Part shown: one piece after another, positions 14,301-27,306 of the stretch
How positions within the stretch are numbered: position 1 is the stretch's first letter
How the letters are laid out: each line of letters begins with the position of its first letter
Source of the DNA: Monarcha castaneiventris obscurior
Lineage: Eukaryota; Chordata; Aves; Passeriformes; Monarchidae
NCBI GenBank assembly: GCA_026261815.1
Contig: JAMPIT010000174.1
Location: 15,438,001-15,502,000, forward strand
Length of the DNA stretch: 64,000 nucleotides
Direction of reading: 5' to 3'
The notes under the pieces: model-generated
Seen by the model: the letters and a program-made list of their open reading frames with translations, nothing else
Database searches by the model: none
Told to the model about the DNA's origin: nothing
Made by a program: the position numbers and the translations under genes

Positions 14301-14599
14301 CTGGCCATAACTGAGTAGGATTTCAGATTATGGACCAGCCCTTTTTGGCTGTCTGTCTCACTGAGCAATTCTCCAGGATGGCTGTTTTAGCTGAAAGATT
14401 GATTTTGGTGATCTGAAGATCCTCTCCATTCAGACACCAGTGATTCCTCAAACCACTCGAACAGACCACACCAACATCTTAATGAACCAGTAAATATTAG
14501 CATGAATCATCATGAATTCTCATTGACCACAAACTGTGGGCTGTGACTTCTATGTGGCATATGTGCAATTATCTCTTTTCCAAACCTCTCTCCTAATAG
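11329..14599. other. Unique non-coding DNA with a frame-rich patch at 13.36-14.01 kb
   Basis: No gene is recognised. Between 13357 and 14011 long frames overlap on both strands: 120 codons on minus (13357-13719) and 148 on plus (13565-14011). Neither translation shows a familiar domain. On the minus strand the frame runs into a passable splice donor (GAAAG/GTAAAT at about 13360), but I cannot pair it with a strong acceptor. The patch has higher G+C than its surroundings, which by itself makes stops rarer, so chance is the preferred explanation. Confidence 0.55.
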
Positions 14600-14895
14600 T
14601 CACAGAATCATAGGATCACAGAATGGTTTGGGTTGAAAGGTCCCTCAAAATTCATTGAGTTCCAATCCCCCTGACATTGGCAGGGACACCTTCCACTAGA
14701 CCAGGTTGCTCAGAGCCCCATCCAGCCTGGCCTTGAACACTTCCAGGGATGGGGCAGCCACAGCCTGTCTAGACAACTTGTTCTCTGGACTTCCAGTCTC
14801 TCACCACCTCTGAGCAAAGAATTTCTTCCTGGTATCTAATCTAAATTTCCCCTCTTTTAATGCAAATCTATTCCCCCTTGTCCTATCACTATATG
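14600..14895 (-). mobile_element. CR1 LINE 3' fragment
   Basis: Reversed CR1 3' end of about 296 bp. The parts, in plus-strand order, are the reversed octamer tail (TCACAGAATCATAGGATCAC), the reversed 'ttccaacccaaacc' block, 'gacaccttccactagaccag', 'ccatccagcctggccttgaa', 'ccagggatggggcagccaca', and the 'cttgtcctatcacta' segment that lies further upstream in the element. It is 5'-truncated and has no coding remnant. Its match to the general avian pattern is good through most of its length, so it is younger than the copy near 27.7 kb. Confidence 0.96.
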
Positions 14896-17800
14896 TCCTG
14901 CTGGTACTGCTTTTTGATGGAGGACCATTGATTTGCTGGGTGCCCAAATCTCTCCAGGTTGGAAATTAACAACGTGTGAAAACCAGAAGGATAACTTGAC
15001 ATAACCACATATTTATATGACCCTAAGCCTTTGCTGGTTATCTGGCTGTTTGTTTCTATTCTCCAAGAAAAGCTTCCTGAGGCAGAAGGGAACAAAACCT
15101 TCATGGTTTGGGCTTAAATCTGTATAATTCATGGATGTTTTGAACTGGCCACTGATGTCATCTAGTGTCTTGTCTTACTAAGACTGGCCCTTGATAGCTT
15201 CTGGCAGCACAGGAACAACCTCAGAGAGAAGTGGAAAATGGGAGGTAATTTGTTTTCTCCCATACTCATTAATTTGTAAACAGATCTCCATTAGAGAAGC
15301 CCAAAGCTTAAGATCTCCTCAGCTCTCCCAAATGTTGCTTACATTTATTATTATTACTACCCTAGTTATTCTTGTTAGTTTAACACCATATCCAAACATC
15401 CCAAGTTAATTTTGAAGGGAGCGTGGATGGAAATGTGAGGGGTTTATTTATTTTTAATAAGGATAAGCTCAGGCATTAGAAACCAACTCTGTTTTCCCAG
15501 TTTTCATATCAGTCCCCAAGCATCCTTCTACCACCATCTTACAAACTCAGTCTGACACCGAGCTGATAAATTGACAGAAAGTATCAAATGTCAGCTAGGA
15601 CTCTGATTCCCTCTTGAGGCTCTTGGGAACAAAGTATGAACAGATTGTTCATGCCAGAATACCTCATTATTTTAAGCAAATTGACTTTCTTATTGACTAC
15701 ATTGAAAGGTTGTACACTACTTATAATTACCAGTTCTACTTAATTTTCTTTTATAAAAAGGTCTGTACTCTCTACTTGACAGTATTATTTTGATTAACCT
15801 ACTTTTTGCCCCAAGAGGCCATTTAATATTTAAAAAAGAATGGCTTGATTGTACAGATGTATAGCACATGCACAAGATTATTGTTATAATCACCCATATC
15901 TAATCTGAATGGTGAAGTGCATTACACTACATTTTGCAATGAACTATGAGATTTTGTAGTGCTGGTGAGGTTAACAGCAGTATACACATTAAAAATAAAA
16001 AAAAAAGGTCCTGCAACAGCAGGAGCACAAAGAGCATTTTGCGCAATCTACCAGAAAATACAGCTGTGTGATGTGAAGCAAGAAGATTAGAGGATTTGTT
16101 TCACACCCCTTGATTTTAGTTTGTGACTATTTTATGATCTCTATATTTGGCTGATGTTTTATTGCTAATAATAATATGATATATTAATTTTTACATTCTC
16201 TCCACTACTGCTCTCAAATCCAACCTTCTCCCACCTCTAGTTTCAAAATGACAGAGTAATATGAACTGATTACAGTTTGGCCTGGTCAGATATGGTCAAG
16301 GTAATTGCTGGAAACAGCTTCTTGGCTTTTTGAGATATGAGAGAGGCATTGAAAAGAACCTGCTGATGCAGAAACATCTACCTGGAATGAGGGCCAGTGA
16401 AATGTCACTTGCAATCCCATTAGAGTGATCCTGGTTGACTACCCCACACTGCCCTAAAGGAAGCATTTGCTCTCCACACTAGTTCATTGAAAAATAGGGG
16501 AAAAAATTATGACTGGTTCAATAAAAGTGGTACTGTCAAGGGTCTGAAGCCAAACATTGTACTCCCTTGTGTTCACATATTTTTTTTCTTCTAGATTTTT
16601 CTCTCTTGGTATTCTCACAAAGCAGTGTGACTCCCTGCTGGCATTAGAGTCCAGTTCTGATGCAATTTCAAATTGATATTTCAAGCCAAGAAATTCAAAC
16701 CCAAAATTTAATATCTTCCACATATCAGTTTTCTCTTGACACATTAACAAGTCTCTGTGAAATGCTGTTATACTATGACACATGGCCTCATAAAAGTGAC
16801 CTCTTCCTATTCAGATATTGGCCTTTATTATGTTTACCCTGTTGACAGGAAAAAGTCTTGATATGATTAGACAAATAAAGTCAAAAGTGAAGACCAAATT
16901 AGAATGTATTTTTATCATTAGAAAGGTAAAACTCTGCTTGCAGGATCTTTATTACTGGTAATGAGGCAAGAAGAACGAAGAACCCTGCTTGGTTTTCAGA
17001 TTGCAGGCTGTTTGCAAGTGGGAGAAAAGAAAATAAGCCTCTTTTCACTCATGAACTGAGAAAATTGGATCTGGAATCCACTGGGAAAAGATATATAGGA
17101 GCCTACAATGTCATTTTGCTGTCACTTTTCAGACAACAAGCACTTTTGGGGAGCTCCAGTCAGAGTTTGAAGGAATGATCCAATAAACCACATGCACTCC
17201 TAGGGCTGTTGTGCTAGGGAGTGAGTGACTGCAATTAAAATGACCCTCAGATGCTTCAGAATAAGATTTCAGAGGTTTGTAGTGAGAACACTTAAAAATG
17301 GCAGGCTGCTTTTCCTGCTGCAGAATGTTTAGGCGCCTCTAAAGAAGTGGAGCAGGACATGGGTTTGCCCTGTTAAGCAAAGTACCAGCTGAAGACACAG
17401 GGCTGTCATGGAGGAGCCAGAGATCTGTAGCCATTGCACTGGCACAGATTTAAGAAACTCATTATTTATCTGTAACTATTTTTCCACAAATTTCTAAGCT
17501 AATTTTAGGGAAATAATTGGCTCCTAGTAATTTTTCATGAAAATGACACAAGATGGTAAGTATTGTACTTTCACACACTGTATGTATTTGGTTTAACTTA
17601 TGCAGTCGGCAAATAGAAAGAGATTATATCTGAAATCTTCTGGTATTTAGTTATAACACCAGAAACATGGAGGTTATATGGGCATGTTGGGCAAGATTCA
17701 AAGCAATCTGTAGAAAATGAAATTGGGTTGTGGGTAAAATTTATGTTCTCAGATGTTGTTCTTCAGTGACTGTCTAAATTCCATTCTTTGCAGAAAGTTA

Positions 17801-19374
17801 TTTTGCTGAGATGATTTCTGAATAGCTTGTAATTCTCCTTTTCAACCAGAACAGAAATACCATGCACAGTTATTTGTGGGCTATCTGCTGTCTAAATTCC
17901 ATGTAAACTAAAGGGACAATTTCTCAGCTCCTTGAGTTGCCCACGTTGGTAGGTCCAAAAAGAGTGTATTTAACTCACTTTGACATAAGGGAATTCCTCA
18001 TTAAAAAAAATCATTGTTATATATAGATAATTTTTTAAACTTGTTGAGGTTATTTTGCAACTTTTTTGACAATTTATTAAACCCCTAATCAATACATTTG
18101 AAAGAATCTGGGGAGAAATTCAGCTTACCTGAAAGTAGGTGAAGACTAAGATCCTTAAAAATAGGTTTCTAGTGCCACCTGATGCATCCTTGAGGATCTG
18201 AGTTGCACCAGGAGACTGGCATAAATAACACAAAATATAGGATCCCTGGAGCTTTCTGGAAGAGTGTCTGGAGCACAGGCTGGATGCCTGAGTCCTCCAC
18301 AGACAGCACCACAAAAGTGCCCTATCTGTGGGCACTGAGGTTGGATCCCACATCTCCAGGGACTACAGTGGAAGCTGAGGCACCCAGTTACAGTCTTACT
18401 TGTAGATCTTGACATTTAGGAGTCTTGATCTGAGCTGAATTCTGCTTGCCTTCCCAGGGTTGTGAAGCTCTGCAATTCCAAATGAAATGAGATGCTTATC
18501 TGGATCTTTTAAATACTTTTTTTTTTTTTGTGGTGGGAAGAGTTCAGTCACATCCATTTGGCTGTGGCAGCTCTGGTAGGAGCCTGGCACGTACCTGGTG
18601 GGGATTGTAAGCCTGGGAACAGGCAGGAACATGCAGTGCATAGAAAAGTCTGTGCTGAAAATGTCCAAAATCCTACCTGTTACTCTGAGTTTTACAGTGT
18701 GTCTATGAAATGGCTCTTTAGAAATGCTAAAATATATTCTGCAGCTGCAGTTATGTTCTAAAAATATATATAAGTATGTAAAGTAAGTATATAAAAGCAA
18801 GCATTCCTTATTGAATGTGCAAGAATTTATTGTCATCTAGAGTGCCATACCACTTAGATCTTGTATGTATCTCTATGCTGACCTATATATGAATATACAG
18901 GGGTGTGATTATGTATCTAAAAACAGAGAGGTGCATGTGCAGTAGGTATAACTGTACACAGGAATTACTGTGAGTTATGAAAAACTAATGTAAGAAGAAG
19001 CATCTCTGCAGAATCATAATGGAGCAGTAATAAATCAGCTCAGTGCAACTCACTGTGCTTGTACGTTGCTTTTTCAGCCAGGCAGCTCTGCTCTTTACGC
19101 TTAAAATGTTAACGGGGGAGCGAGGCTTTTACTACATCTGTGCTCCAAAAACGTGTGCTCAGAGAGGCAGTTACATAACTCAGCAGCTCCAGGAGGGTCT
19201 GTGCATTCAAGCTCTAAGAGATCTCTCTGTGCTTTCCTACCCTTGTGCCTGTGTTATGCCCACACCTGTTACTTTCAGAGAGGTGAAGCCAACATGTTAG
19301 AAAACAGAGCGGGAGAAACATCAAGTTTGCAAAAAACCTGTTGAAAAGACTTATTAACCTAATTTCATCTGCAA
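14896..19374. other. Unique AT-rich non-coding DNA
   Basis: No gene, tRNA or recognisable repeat was found. Frames are short; the longest is 146 codons on minus at 18396-18836, partly low-complexity and containing a lysine run encoded by a T tract at 18520-18530. A 15-base word (GTCTAAATTCCAT plus flanks) occurs twice about 120 bp apart near 17.77 and 17.89 kb, possibly an old duplication. The part at 18200-18420 is richer in G and C but has frames on both strands and no familiar translation. Confidence 0.65.
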
Positions 19375-19680
19375 GAAAGACAGGGAGAGACTTTTTGTGA
19401 GGGCATGTAGGGATAGGACAAAGGGGAATGAGTTTAAATAGGAAGAGCAGGTTTAGGTTAGGTATCAGGAAGGAATACTTTAATGTGAGGGTGGTGAGGC
19501 CCTGGCGCAGGTTTCCCAGAGAAGCTGTGGCTGCCCCATCCCTGGAAATGTTCAAGGCCAGGCTGGTTTGGGCTTTGAGCAGCCTGGTCTAGAGGAAAGT
19601 GTCCCTGCTCGTGACAGGAGGATTGGAACTGGATGATCTTTAAGGTCCCTTCCAACCCAAACGATTCTATGATTCTGTGA
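19375..19680 (+). mobile_element. CR1 LINE 3' end, plus strand
   Basis: About 306 bp in sense orientation. The order is 'gggagagactttttgtgagggcatg', 'ataggacaaaggggaatg', 'gtgagggtggtgaggccctgg', 'gaagctgtggctgccccatc', 'aaggccaggctgg', 'ggtctagaggaaagtgtccc', 'tttaaggtcccttccaaccc', and the tail ATTCTATGATTCTGTGA ending at 19680. The 3' terminus is intact and the 5' side is truncated, the usual result of incomplete reverse transcription. It is one of the best-preserved copies in the window and so probably among the younger ones. The long frames overlapping it (113 codons on minus, 19214-19555) are by-products of the element. Confidence 0.97.
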
Positions 19681-22600
19681 GTCCATAATTCATATGGAAT
19701 TTACATGGACTCTCTTTCATGAAAATACAGCTGTTCATAAATGCACTCTACATCCAGAAAATGGGATTCTTTTTTGCATTTGTGTCTGACATTACTGATG
19801 GTGGAAGCAGGCACGCTGCTGGCTTTTGGTGTGTCAAATCCTTGCTGTGCTCTGCAAGCCACGTGTGTCTCACCAAGCACAGTTACCCACGCTGGCTTGT
19901 CAAAGCAGCTCAGCCTGCATAGAAAGACACGGCCTCAATGGGAGAAAATTAAGGTCATTTCCATCACTGAGCATTGAGAGTGGTAGCAGGAATAACAGCA
20001 CAGAATATACCTTCATTCCTGGGATGTTGTCCTGCCTACAGGGATGTGGACTATTTAACTTACATTCTGAGATGGCCAATAGACAGTAACAACTTCTGAC
20101 TGGTTCATAGCTCTTGAGGTCCACGTATCAATTTATCGAGTAGTCTGGTTCCTCCTGCATTCATAAAGATGGTATCTTATAAGTGACTAAAAAATACCTT
20201 AAATATATTTTAATTTTTTTTTTCCTTTCACTGGCAATAGTGTCTTTTCAGAGACAGCAAATCTGGGGGCATTCCAGGATTTGGAAATGTAGCAATTCTC
20301 TTTGCATTCAAGGCATTTCGCAGTACACAAAGAGCCTAATATGCCATAATGGCATTTTATTATGTTTACTTTACCCATTGAGCAAAAATTGTCTTGAGGA
20401 CTGCCCATGCACACCTATTTTTGTCAAGTGCAATATCGTGGCCTTGCTTTCTGGAATCAGCTCAGGAGGTAGATTGGGATAGTTGAATAAACTGTAGTCC
20501 ACCGAAAGGAAAGTATATGGTGGAAAAATTCTCTTCTGGAACTCTGTAACTGGGAGGTCTGTGCACTGGTCAGAGATAATGAGGCTCAGAAATGGCGTGT
20601 TTCTGGTAGGAAACAAGACGTACTTCCACAGTCTAATAAACTTTTCTAACTTAAGTTTTGTGGGCTCCTTCTTTCCAGCTCAGTAACTGAGGCATCCGAT
20701 TTTCACTTTGAAAGCAAAAATTCCTAGATTCAAATTGCAGATGAGCTGGTTCCATCACTGCAGCCTTGGAGGCATTTAAATGCCACATAGAAAAGTGCAC
20801 TATAAAATCCAGATGCTCCCTCTGCATATTTTCAGGAGGTGCTTATGACCCTCACAATTTCCAGAGCAAAGTTCCACCAGAACCACTCAGTATCTGACCA
20901 GGCCTGCTCCTGTCCAACACACCAAATATCTGTAATTAAGAGCCAGTCATATTCTCTGCCCCAGCCATCCCCAGCCTCTGCTTCCATTCTTGGGCTTGAG
21001 AAATATCCAGTATGGATTCTGAACTTGTTGTTTCACTCCTCCTTCTTTTTGTCATTTTATGCAATTCATCTGCTGGCTCAATCACAGATAAACTAGCACA
21101 AATCAATGAAAAAGATTTCAATCTTAATTGCCACTAATTCGTAATGGACTAATTAACTGAACATACTGTATCCTGCAAAGCTTCTGTCCTTTGTTCTGCA
21201 GTTTTACTGTGCCATGTTTAATTGATTCTGGTAGCAGCTTATAATGGACTGCAAGAGCTCTCTTCATAAAATAATAAAATAAAAAGAAATTGTAAAAAGG
21301 ACTGACTGAATTGAATATGAAAAAAGGCACGTTTCCAGCAGCTGGATGGAAATGTAACTTGTAAATTTTATCTTGGCTCGTAAAGCAAACACCTTTTACA
21401 ACAATCTGCTCTACCACCCCCTCCTCCACAAAGCCAGCAGATAAGATTTATTGGAGAGATGTAAGAAGGAGATAAGGATACATTTAAATTGCTCTGAACT
21501 AAACTGTGATCCTAATAGCAGTGGTATAAAAGGAGACAATTGCCTGAAAGATGTCCCAGCATCATCAAAGGGGTATAATGTTGCTGCCTGAGCACATGCC
21601 TGCTCCTGTTACAGAAAAACCTGAGGAATTATTCATTCTTCTGAACATTGCATCAGTAGAGGGATAAATTATGATGTTTTATTAGGGCACTGTGATTTAT
21701 TAGGGCATTCAGGCTCTTTCACTGCTTTTTTTACAGATTTTAGACAGCTCACTAACTCTGCCTATAACTGGGTAAAGTTAGTTGTCACTGAACACTGCTT
21801 TTTCTTTTGCTATTTGGCTGATACTTCACTGTCCTTGGCTGAGGTTTCACAAGATCTTGAAGATATTTTTCTTTTTATTCACCAGTTTACATGAAATGCT
21901 GTAAGCATTTCTCCATGTAAGCATGTGCTCCAAGCTCCTTATTCCTTCCCATGTGTCACATTTCTCTTTACACAACTGCAGAACTGTTATGCAGAATTTC
22001 TTTAAAAATTATTTTATTTTTTTTAAAACTCAGCTCACTTCAGAAATCTGATATATGGTGCAAAAGCAGCACTGGTAGAACTGAAGTATTGAATTATTCT
22101 GGTGAGACATGGGCTGGAGGTGCCTGGGGCATGATGGGGTAAAAAAAATCTTATACAGGTTTTTCAGCTGGAGAAAATGTACCATGGAAAGACACAAATG
22201 ACTCAGACAGAAAAAAAGACGATGAGCTATTAGGGCTGTTGAAAGGGAAATTCGATTGACTGTCATCTTTATACAAATTGTGAGAGTCAGGCTTGAAGTT
22301 ACAGTGAAGAGGTCTGAGAGAGCAGAGATAATACTGCTAAAGTGCAGGGTTTTTGGCTGCTTTTTAGCATAGCCTTGTCCCATGTGTTAAATTACAGCCC
22401 TGTCCTACTTTCCCATGGAACAGCACCACAGAGATGCATTTTCATTTACTTGTTCTTTTGTAGCGTGTAACATCCACTTTGTACAGAGATGCAAATAAAT
22501 ATAAAAAGTGCAGGGCAATAGTGAACCTGAATCTTTGTGCCTTGTTTTGAGCAAAGACCATCTCCTTTCATGCTCTGCTCCCTTTCTCTGCATGCCTTCT

Positions 22601-23070
22601 ACCTTGTCATATTCAGATCATGCCTCATTTAGCTGAATTACTCAGGTCACCTTAGATTAATTGTGCAATTTTGCACTGATGCTGCTGATCTACCCCTACC
22701 TGAGTGCTCTGTAAAAGAAGTCATAATATAAGCAGGATTTAAGAAGATATCTGCTAACAAACTAGAACACAGACTAGGAAATCTGGTATTTGCTATCACC
22801 TTGTTTTTATGACGAATTAGTGGATGTACTGAAGTAATAATCCTGTGCATGTGCAATTTTGCTCTACATTTTCCAAGCCCCATCCCTTTAATTCAAACTC
22901 CCATCCTCATTAATTTTCAGTGTGTTGTGCTGACATTCAACTGAAAAGAGATCCCAAATATTTGCATAGAAACCTATGCTGTCATAAAAAGGCTTTGAAT
23001 AAGAAAAATCGATGTTATTTAAAATATTATCTCCTTTTCTAGGCATTGCAAGTTAACCTGTCCCCAGAAA
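19681..23070. other. Unique non-coding DNA
   Basis: No gene is recognised. Frames up to 117 codons (minus strand, 22030-22383) occur on both strands without familiar motifs or splice context. 20183-20616 has overlapping frames on both strands of the kind seen throughout the window. No RNA gene, CpG-rich block or recognisable transposon was seen. Confidence 0.65.
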
Positions 23071-23192
23071 CCCTAATCCAGCAACACATTTAAGCATCTC
23101 CTTGCTTTAATCAGCTGCAGCAGTGAAAGGGATCCTTGAAATGCTTAAATTTCAGCATATGCTTAAGTTTCATGCTCAGTTAAATTCCTGGT
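23071..23192. mobile_element. Relic of a palindromic DNA element (MITE-like)
   Basis: The left arm (23071-23110: 'taatccagcaacacattt', 'aagcatctccttgcttt') and right arm (23139-23192: 'atgcttaaatttcagcat', 'atgcttaagtttcatgctc') are imperfect reverse complements. Both hold the 'TTAAGCAnnTGCTTAA' theme of a foldback element I recall as common in turtle, crocodile and bird DNA, whose arms read 'ctgatccagcaaagcacttaa' and the reverse. About 28 bp separate the arms. It has no coding capacity; such elements move with a transposase supplied elsewhere. The family name is uncertain. Confidence 0.6.
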
Positions 23193-24782
23193 GTATTATG
23201 TCAATGCTAAAGAGTGTCACAGCTTAGAAAATCACAATCACATTAAAGCTAGATTCTTTCCTTTGCTTGCCTTTTTATTGTATGTTTAATATGTAACATT
23301 AATATTTATAAGCATATGGAAGGCATATTTACAAGCACTTCCCTGTAAATAAGATACTTGGAATTATTATAGCGTTTCTTGGTTTTATTTTTCTTCATCA
23401 TTTTATGGTGTCTCTCTGCTTTCATTATCTTTTTTTTTCCTGAACTTTTCCACTTTAGGTTTACCATTCCTTTAATACACTGAAAGAAGCAGCATCATTA
23501 TTTCTTTTCTCGTTTTGAGCTGTTTTCTCTGTTTGCTTCCATTGACTTATTTCACTTTTTTCTTTAGTCTTTTTAATTCAGTGTTTTCTACGCCTTTGGC
23601 CTTTATTCAGGTTTTCTTTTACTTTCTCTTTTTCATATCTTTTCCATTTTGTTTCTGGTTATGTTTCTTTGCCTGGATTCTGATGTGCATCAATAGTGAC
23701 AAATAATTGGCAAACAATGTGGCATTTTCTTTGCTGAAGACCACCAGGAAAAAGTCCATTCCTTCAGCATTTCTGACAGGGAGGGCTTAGAAAGTGGAAT
23801 GCAAATAACAGTGTACCCAAAAGATACTTTTCAATGTCAGACCTGTAAACATCTGCATATCTAGAGGAGTAAGGATTTTAATTCCAAAGCAGACTCTTCA
23901 CCCAAAAAGAAGCACAAAAGTTACCTAGCATTATATTCAATTTCTAGGGAATGCTTTGGAATCATTGGAAACCTGCATCCATTGGTTTTACCCTTTGCTG
24001 CTTGGAACTGAAACTAGGAATGCTAAAAGTCCTAGCATACCAATGATCCAAAAAGAGCCTAAAAAACCCCCAGTGTGGTGAAGTTTATTGCCTCATTTAA
24101 AGCTCTAACACCTGAAGGCTATTTTATTAATCTCTGAGGGAATGAGAACCTTTGTAAGGTTGTTTAATAGATGTTTTTGATGCTTATTCAGTTTTCCTCT
24201 TAAAACTGAGAAGAGGAAGAGGATTTTTACTGTGGTCCACGCTAGTAGTGATTGGAAATATTTTGGACGGAGTTAAAAAAAGGAAATGAGATGTGTCAGT
24301 CCAGATGCAGCCCCCTGTGAGACACCTCTGGTGCTGGCTTAGCTGTGAGGCAGGATAGTGCTTAAAGCCAGACACCGTGGAGATATGAGGTCCTCACTCC
24401 TGGGCGACTCTTCCTGGGTGATTTGCCCTAAAACCAGGGACTTTATCAAATCTCTGCTGCAGTCCTGTAAATCCCATATCCTTGTAGAAATACATGTAGC
24501 CAGGCTGCCAATTTCAATGCCTCTTGAGAGCTTCTACTCTGCAGAAAATTCTGGCATAAAACATTTTCAGACAGATTCAGTCTTCTTTCAAAAGACCAAG
24601 GATTTTCCCACAAATTGGAAGCATTGACTTTTGTCTAAATTGTCCTTAACACCACCCATTTGGAATCATATTAAAAAAATAATAGGAGCAGCAGATTGTT
24701 CTCCTGCCATTCCTAAGGATGAGATGATAATTATGTATATTCCCAGGATAAGAAAAAGCAAACCTCTTATGTTCCAGTCCTG
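23193..24782. other. Unique AT-rich non-coding DNA
   Basis: No gene or repeat is recognised. A strongly pyrimidine-rich strand (about 23380-23660) encodes a phenylalanine-rich frame at 23515-23706. This is a product of base composition, not a membrane protein gene: there is no promoter, splice or conserved context. Confidence 0.65.
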
Positions 24783-24910
24783 ACCCTCCCTTTAATATGT
24801 CACATTACCTAGATTAAATTGTGTAACCTCTCTGTCCCTTAGATTAGCCTTTTGCAAGAGTATGGAATACTGTGCTTTGAAATATTTTTCATTAGTACTT
24901 GATGATGAAA
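24783..24910 (+). mobile_element. Possible MIR-like SINE relic (3' half)
   Basis: The order 'gtgtaacctctctgtccctt', a short gap, 'gtgctttgaaatattttt', then 'gatgatgaaa' resembles the 3' half of a reptile/bird CORE-SINE ('cttaacctctctgtgcctc', 'gtgctttgagatc', 'gatgaaaagtgctat'). Divergence is high and part of the middle is missing. This is a by-eye call; the poly-T run just downstream is not expected as part of a plus-strand copy. Confidence 0.42.
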
Positions 24911-24937
24911 GTTATGATTTTAATGCTTAAATTTTGC

Positions 24938-24960
24938 TTTTTTTTTTTTTTTTTTTTTTT
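24938..24960. repeat. Poly-T run of 23 bases
   Basis: A run of 23 uninterrupted T bases, the longest single-base run in the window. It could be the reversed poly-A tail of a minus-strand retrocopy whose body would lie at 24961 and above, but the following sequence is not recognisable and I saw no target duplication. Confidence 0.9.
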
Positions 24961-27219
24961 AACAAGGAAATGTGAGGAAGGTGGGGGAGGAATTTTTTAA
25001 AATTGGCATGGCAAATGTTTCAGTGGAATCCTAACCTGAAATGCTGGTTCTCCAAAGGGATCACTAGCTGCTGCAGCAAACCTAATTAGAGCAAATATTG
25101 GATCAGACAAGTTTTACATGGATGTATAGTATATTGGTTTTTGATTATTCAACAAGAAGTTCGACTAACCTTATTTTCACTGACCTGTAAAAAAGAAATG
25201 TATTCCCTTTAGGCTTACTATACTGAAATCTCATAATTGCTCATTTCTACACACAAATACCCTCCTCTTCCCTGAGAAATCCTTGTAATTTGTGTAGAAA
25301 AAGGTGCCTTTCAAAGTTTGAGATTAAATATACAAGGAATAAATAAAACAAAAAACCCTTTTACTTGAAAAAAATATCTTGGGTTCTAGTTATGAATCTG
25401 TCTGTGCCCAGGACAGCTAAAAATGTTTTGACCACAAATTCAATGTATACTATGTCCTGAGTTGAAAGTCTGTCTTGTGATAATACCTGGGGCTTAGTCT
25501 GCCTGGCAGCTGAGGATAATCAAAGCCTTGCTTTGGATAGAATCAGAGAAACAATCTATATTTTGTCACTGATGCTTCAGTGCAAATAAGCAAGTAGGAC
25601 ATGGAGGCAATGCTATCTTTTCATTTTAGAGGGTCTGCTTTAGAGCTGCCTGACACATCATTTAACATCCATTCCAGAATGCAGCATTCTTTGCTTAACA
25701 CTGAAAATTCATTTCTGCCTGAATCTATCTGAATTCTTCCTTCAGCCAGAGACTAACCTGTATCCCATTGTACTGGGCAAATGCAGAGTGCAGATGTCTC
25801 TCCCAAATGGACTCTTTCCTTCAGAGCCTTATGTACCACCAAACAAAATAATCAGTGTCAGAGGTACAAGGCAATCATTTTATCTAAAGCCACCCACTCC
25901 TCTTTTGTTTTCCTGAGAACATTGTGTGCTTTTTATTTTACATCCTCCTCTTCAGATCTGCAGATGTGAAACTTTAAATGCAGGGTATTAAAAAAAAACA
26001 ACATGAAAATTACAGAGCATTGCAGTCAAGCACTATGTGTCTGCAATTCTACAAGAGAAGAGCAGAGATAATTTTACATGTTGCTTACAGACATCCATGT
26101 GATAAAAAAAAAATAACCTTTTCCAGAAAAAAAAATTCTAAGATTGCTATCTGCATTTAATACCAAATACTAGAAAATGAAAAGTGCATTAGTTTCTATG
26201 AAATAGATAAGCCTTTAAAATGAAGCTCTAAAGGGACATTTCTATGAATAAAGCAAACTGTAAACAGAATATCAGAAAATGCTTCTGAGCTGTTAGAGCC
26301 AGCATAGGTAGACACAAGAAATGACACAATGTGAACTCTAAACTTGTGAGAAATCAGTACTGTATTGGAAAACCAGCCAGAGGAACAATCCATAAGAAAA
26401 TCCTCTAAAACCTAAGAAGAGTCCCCTCCGTGTCTAATTCTACAGTTATCTGATAAAAAACCTGGTACATTGCACCCTGCTGTCACACCTTGCTCTTTTT
26501 GGGTTTAATAATAGATTGCAGTTAAAATTGTGCCTGCAAAACTCACTTTTTCTTCAATGGGCCAGAATTTCTTCCTCTGATACAAAAGTATTTCTGGTAT
26601 AGGATATATTCGGCCTTATATCTAACATACTCAGAAATAAAAATGAGTAGCTTTTCTTTCTGTAAATGTCAGGTTTATTATAAGCTTAATATATTATTAT
26701 TATTAATTGGTTTCCAGTAGCACTCAGAAGTCCCAGCAGGGACTGAAACACAAAGAGATATTCTTTGTCCCAGAGATCTGAAAGGATAGAGATAAAAGGG
26801 AAACAAAGAAAGAGATTTGTCTAAGACTGAAATCAGTGAATGGTCTTGGCTGGGGCCTTAGGTGTCCTGATCCCCATGGATTTTCTGCAAACCACCACTT
26901 TTTGGAAAAACTGTTTTATGCCACCAAACTGTGAAGCAGACACTGGAGTGAGGCCTGGAGTTCTGGAGAATAAATTTATTAAGAGTTCAGGGAAGATAAG
27001 AACTACATTAATATGCATTCAAAGGCAGGTGGACCAGAAGTACATTTATTTACACTCTCACATTAATTTAGATTGACATAGGAAGTGGAATATACAACAC
27101 CTCAGGAACAATTGACATTTTTACATGTATGTTTAGCATGAAGAACAACTGATTGTGTAGCTTGTCCATGGAAAATAAACTGATTTACAGTCTCTCAAAA
27201 TGGGCCAGTGTTACACTGG
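24961..27219. other. Unique AT-rich non-coding DNA
   Basis: No gene is recognised. Only short frames are present (up to 78 codons, 26840-27076). A-rich tracts at about 25988-25998 and 26104-26113 and a short TTA-rich stretch near 26690-26706 are the only simple sequences. No RNA gene or transposon was identified. Confidence 0.65.
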
Positions 27220-27306
27220 GTGATGAGGCACTGGCACAGGGTGCCTGGAGAAGCTGTGGATGCCCCATCCCTGGAAGTTCAAGGCCAGGTTGGATGGGGC
27301 TCTGAA
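27220..27306 (+). mobile_element. CR1 LINE internal fragment
   Basis: About 87 bp in sense orientation matching the middle of the CR1 3' region: 'gtgatgaggcactggcacag', 'gagaagctgtggatgcccc', 'atccctggaagttcaaggcc', 'aggttggatggggctct'. It stops before the octamer tail, so both ends are missing. Either the 3' end was deleted or later rearrangement cut the copy. Confidence 0.9.

Noticed and set aside
18396..18836. 146-codon minus-strand open frame
   Set aside because: Contains a lysine run from a T tract and no recognisable domain; expected by chance in 64 kb.
19214..19555. 113-codon minus-strand frame
   Set aside because: Largely antisense to the CR1 element at 19375-19680.
23515..23706. 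Phenylalanine-rich frame resembling a membrane protein
   Set aside because: Produced by a pyrimidine-rich strand; hydrophobic codons follow from T content.
24938..24960. Poly-T run as the tail of a minus-strand processed pseudogene
   Set aside because: The sequence that should be the retrocopy body is not recognisable and no flanking duplication was seen.
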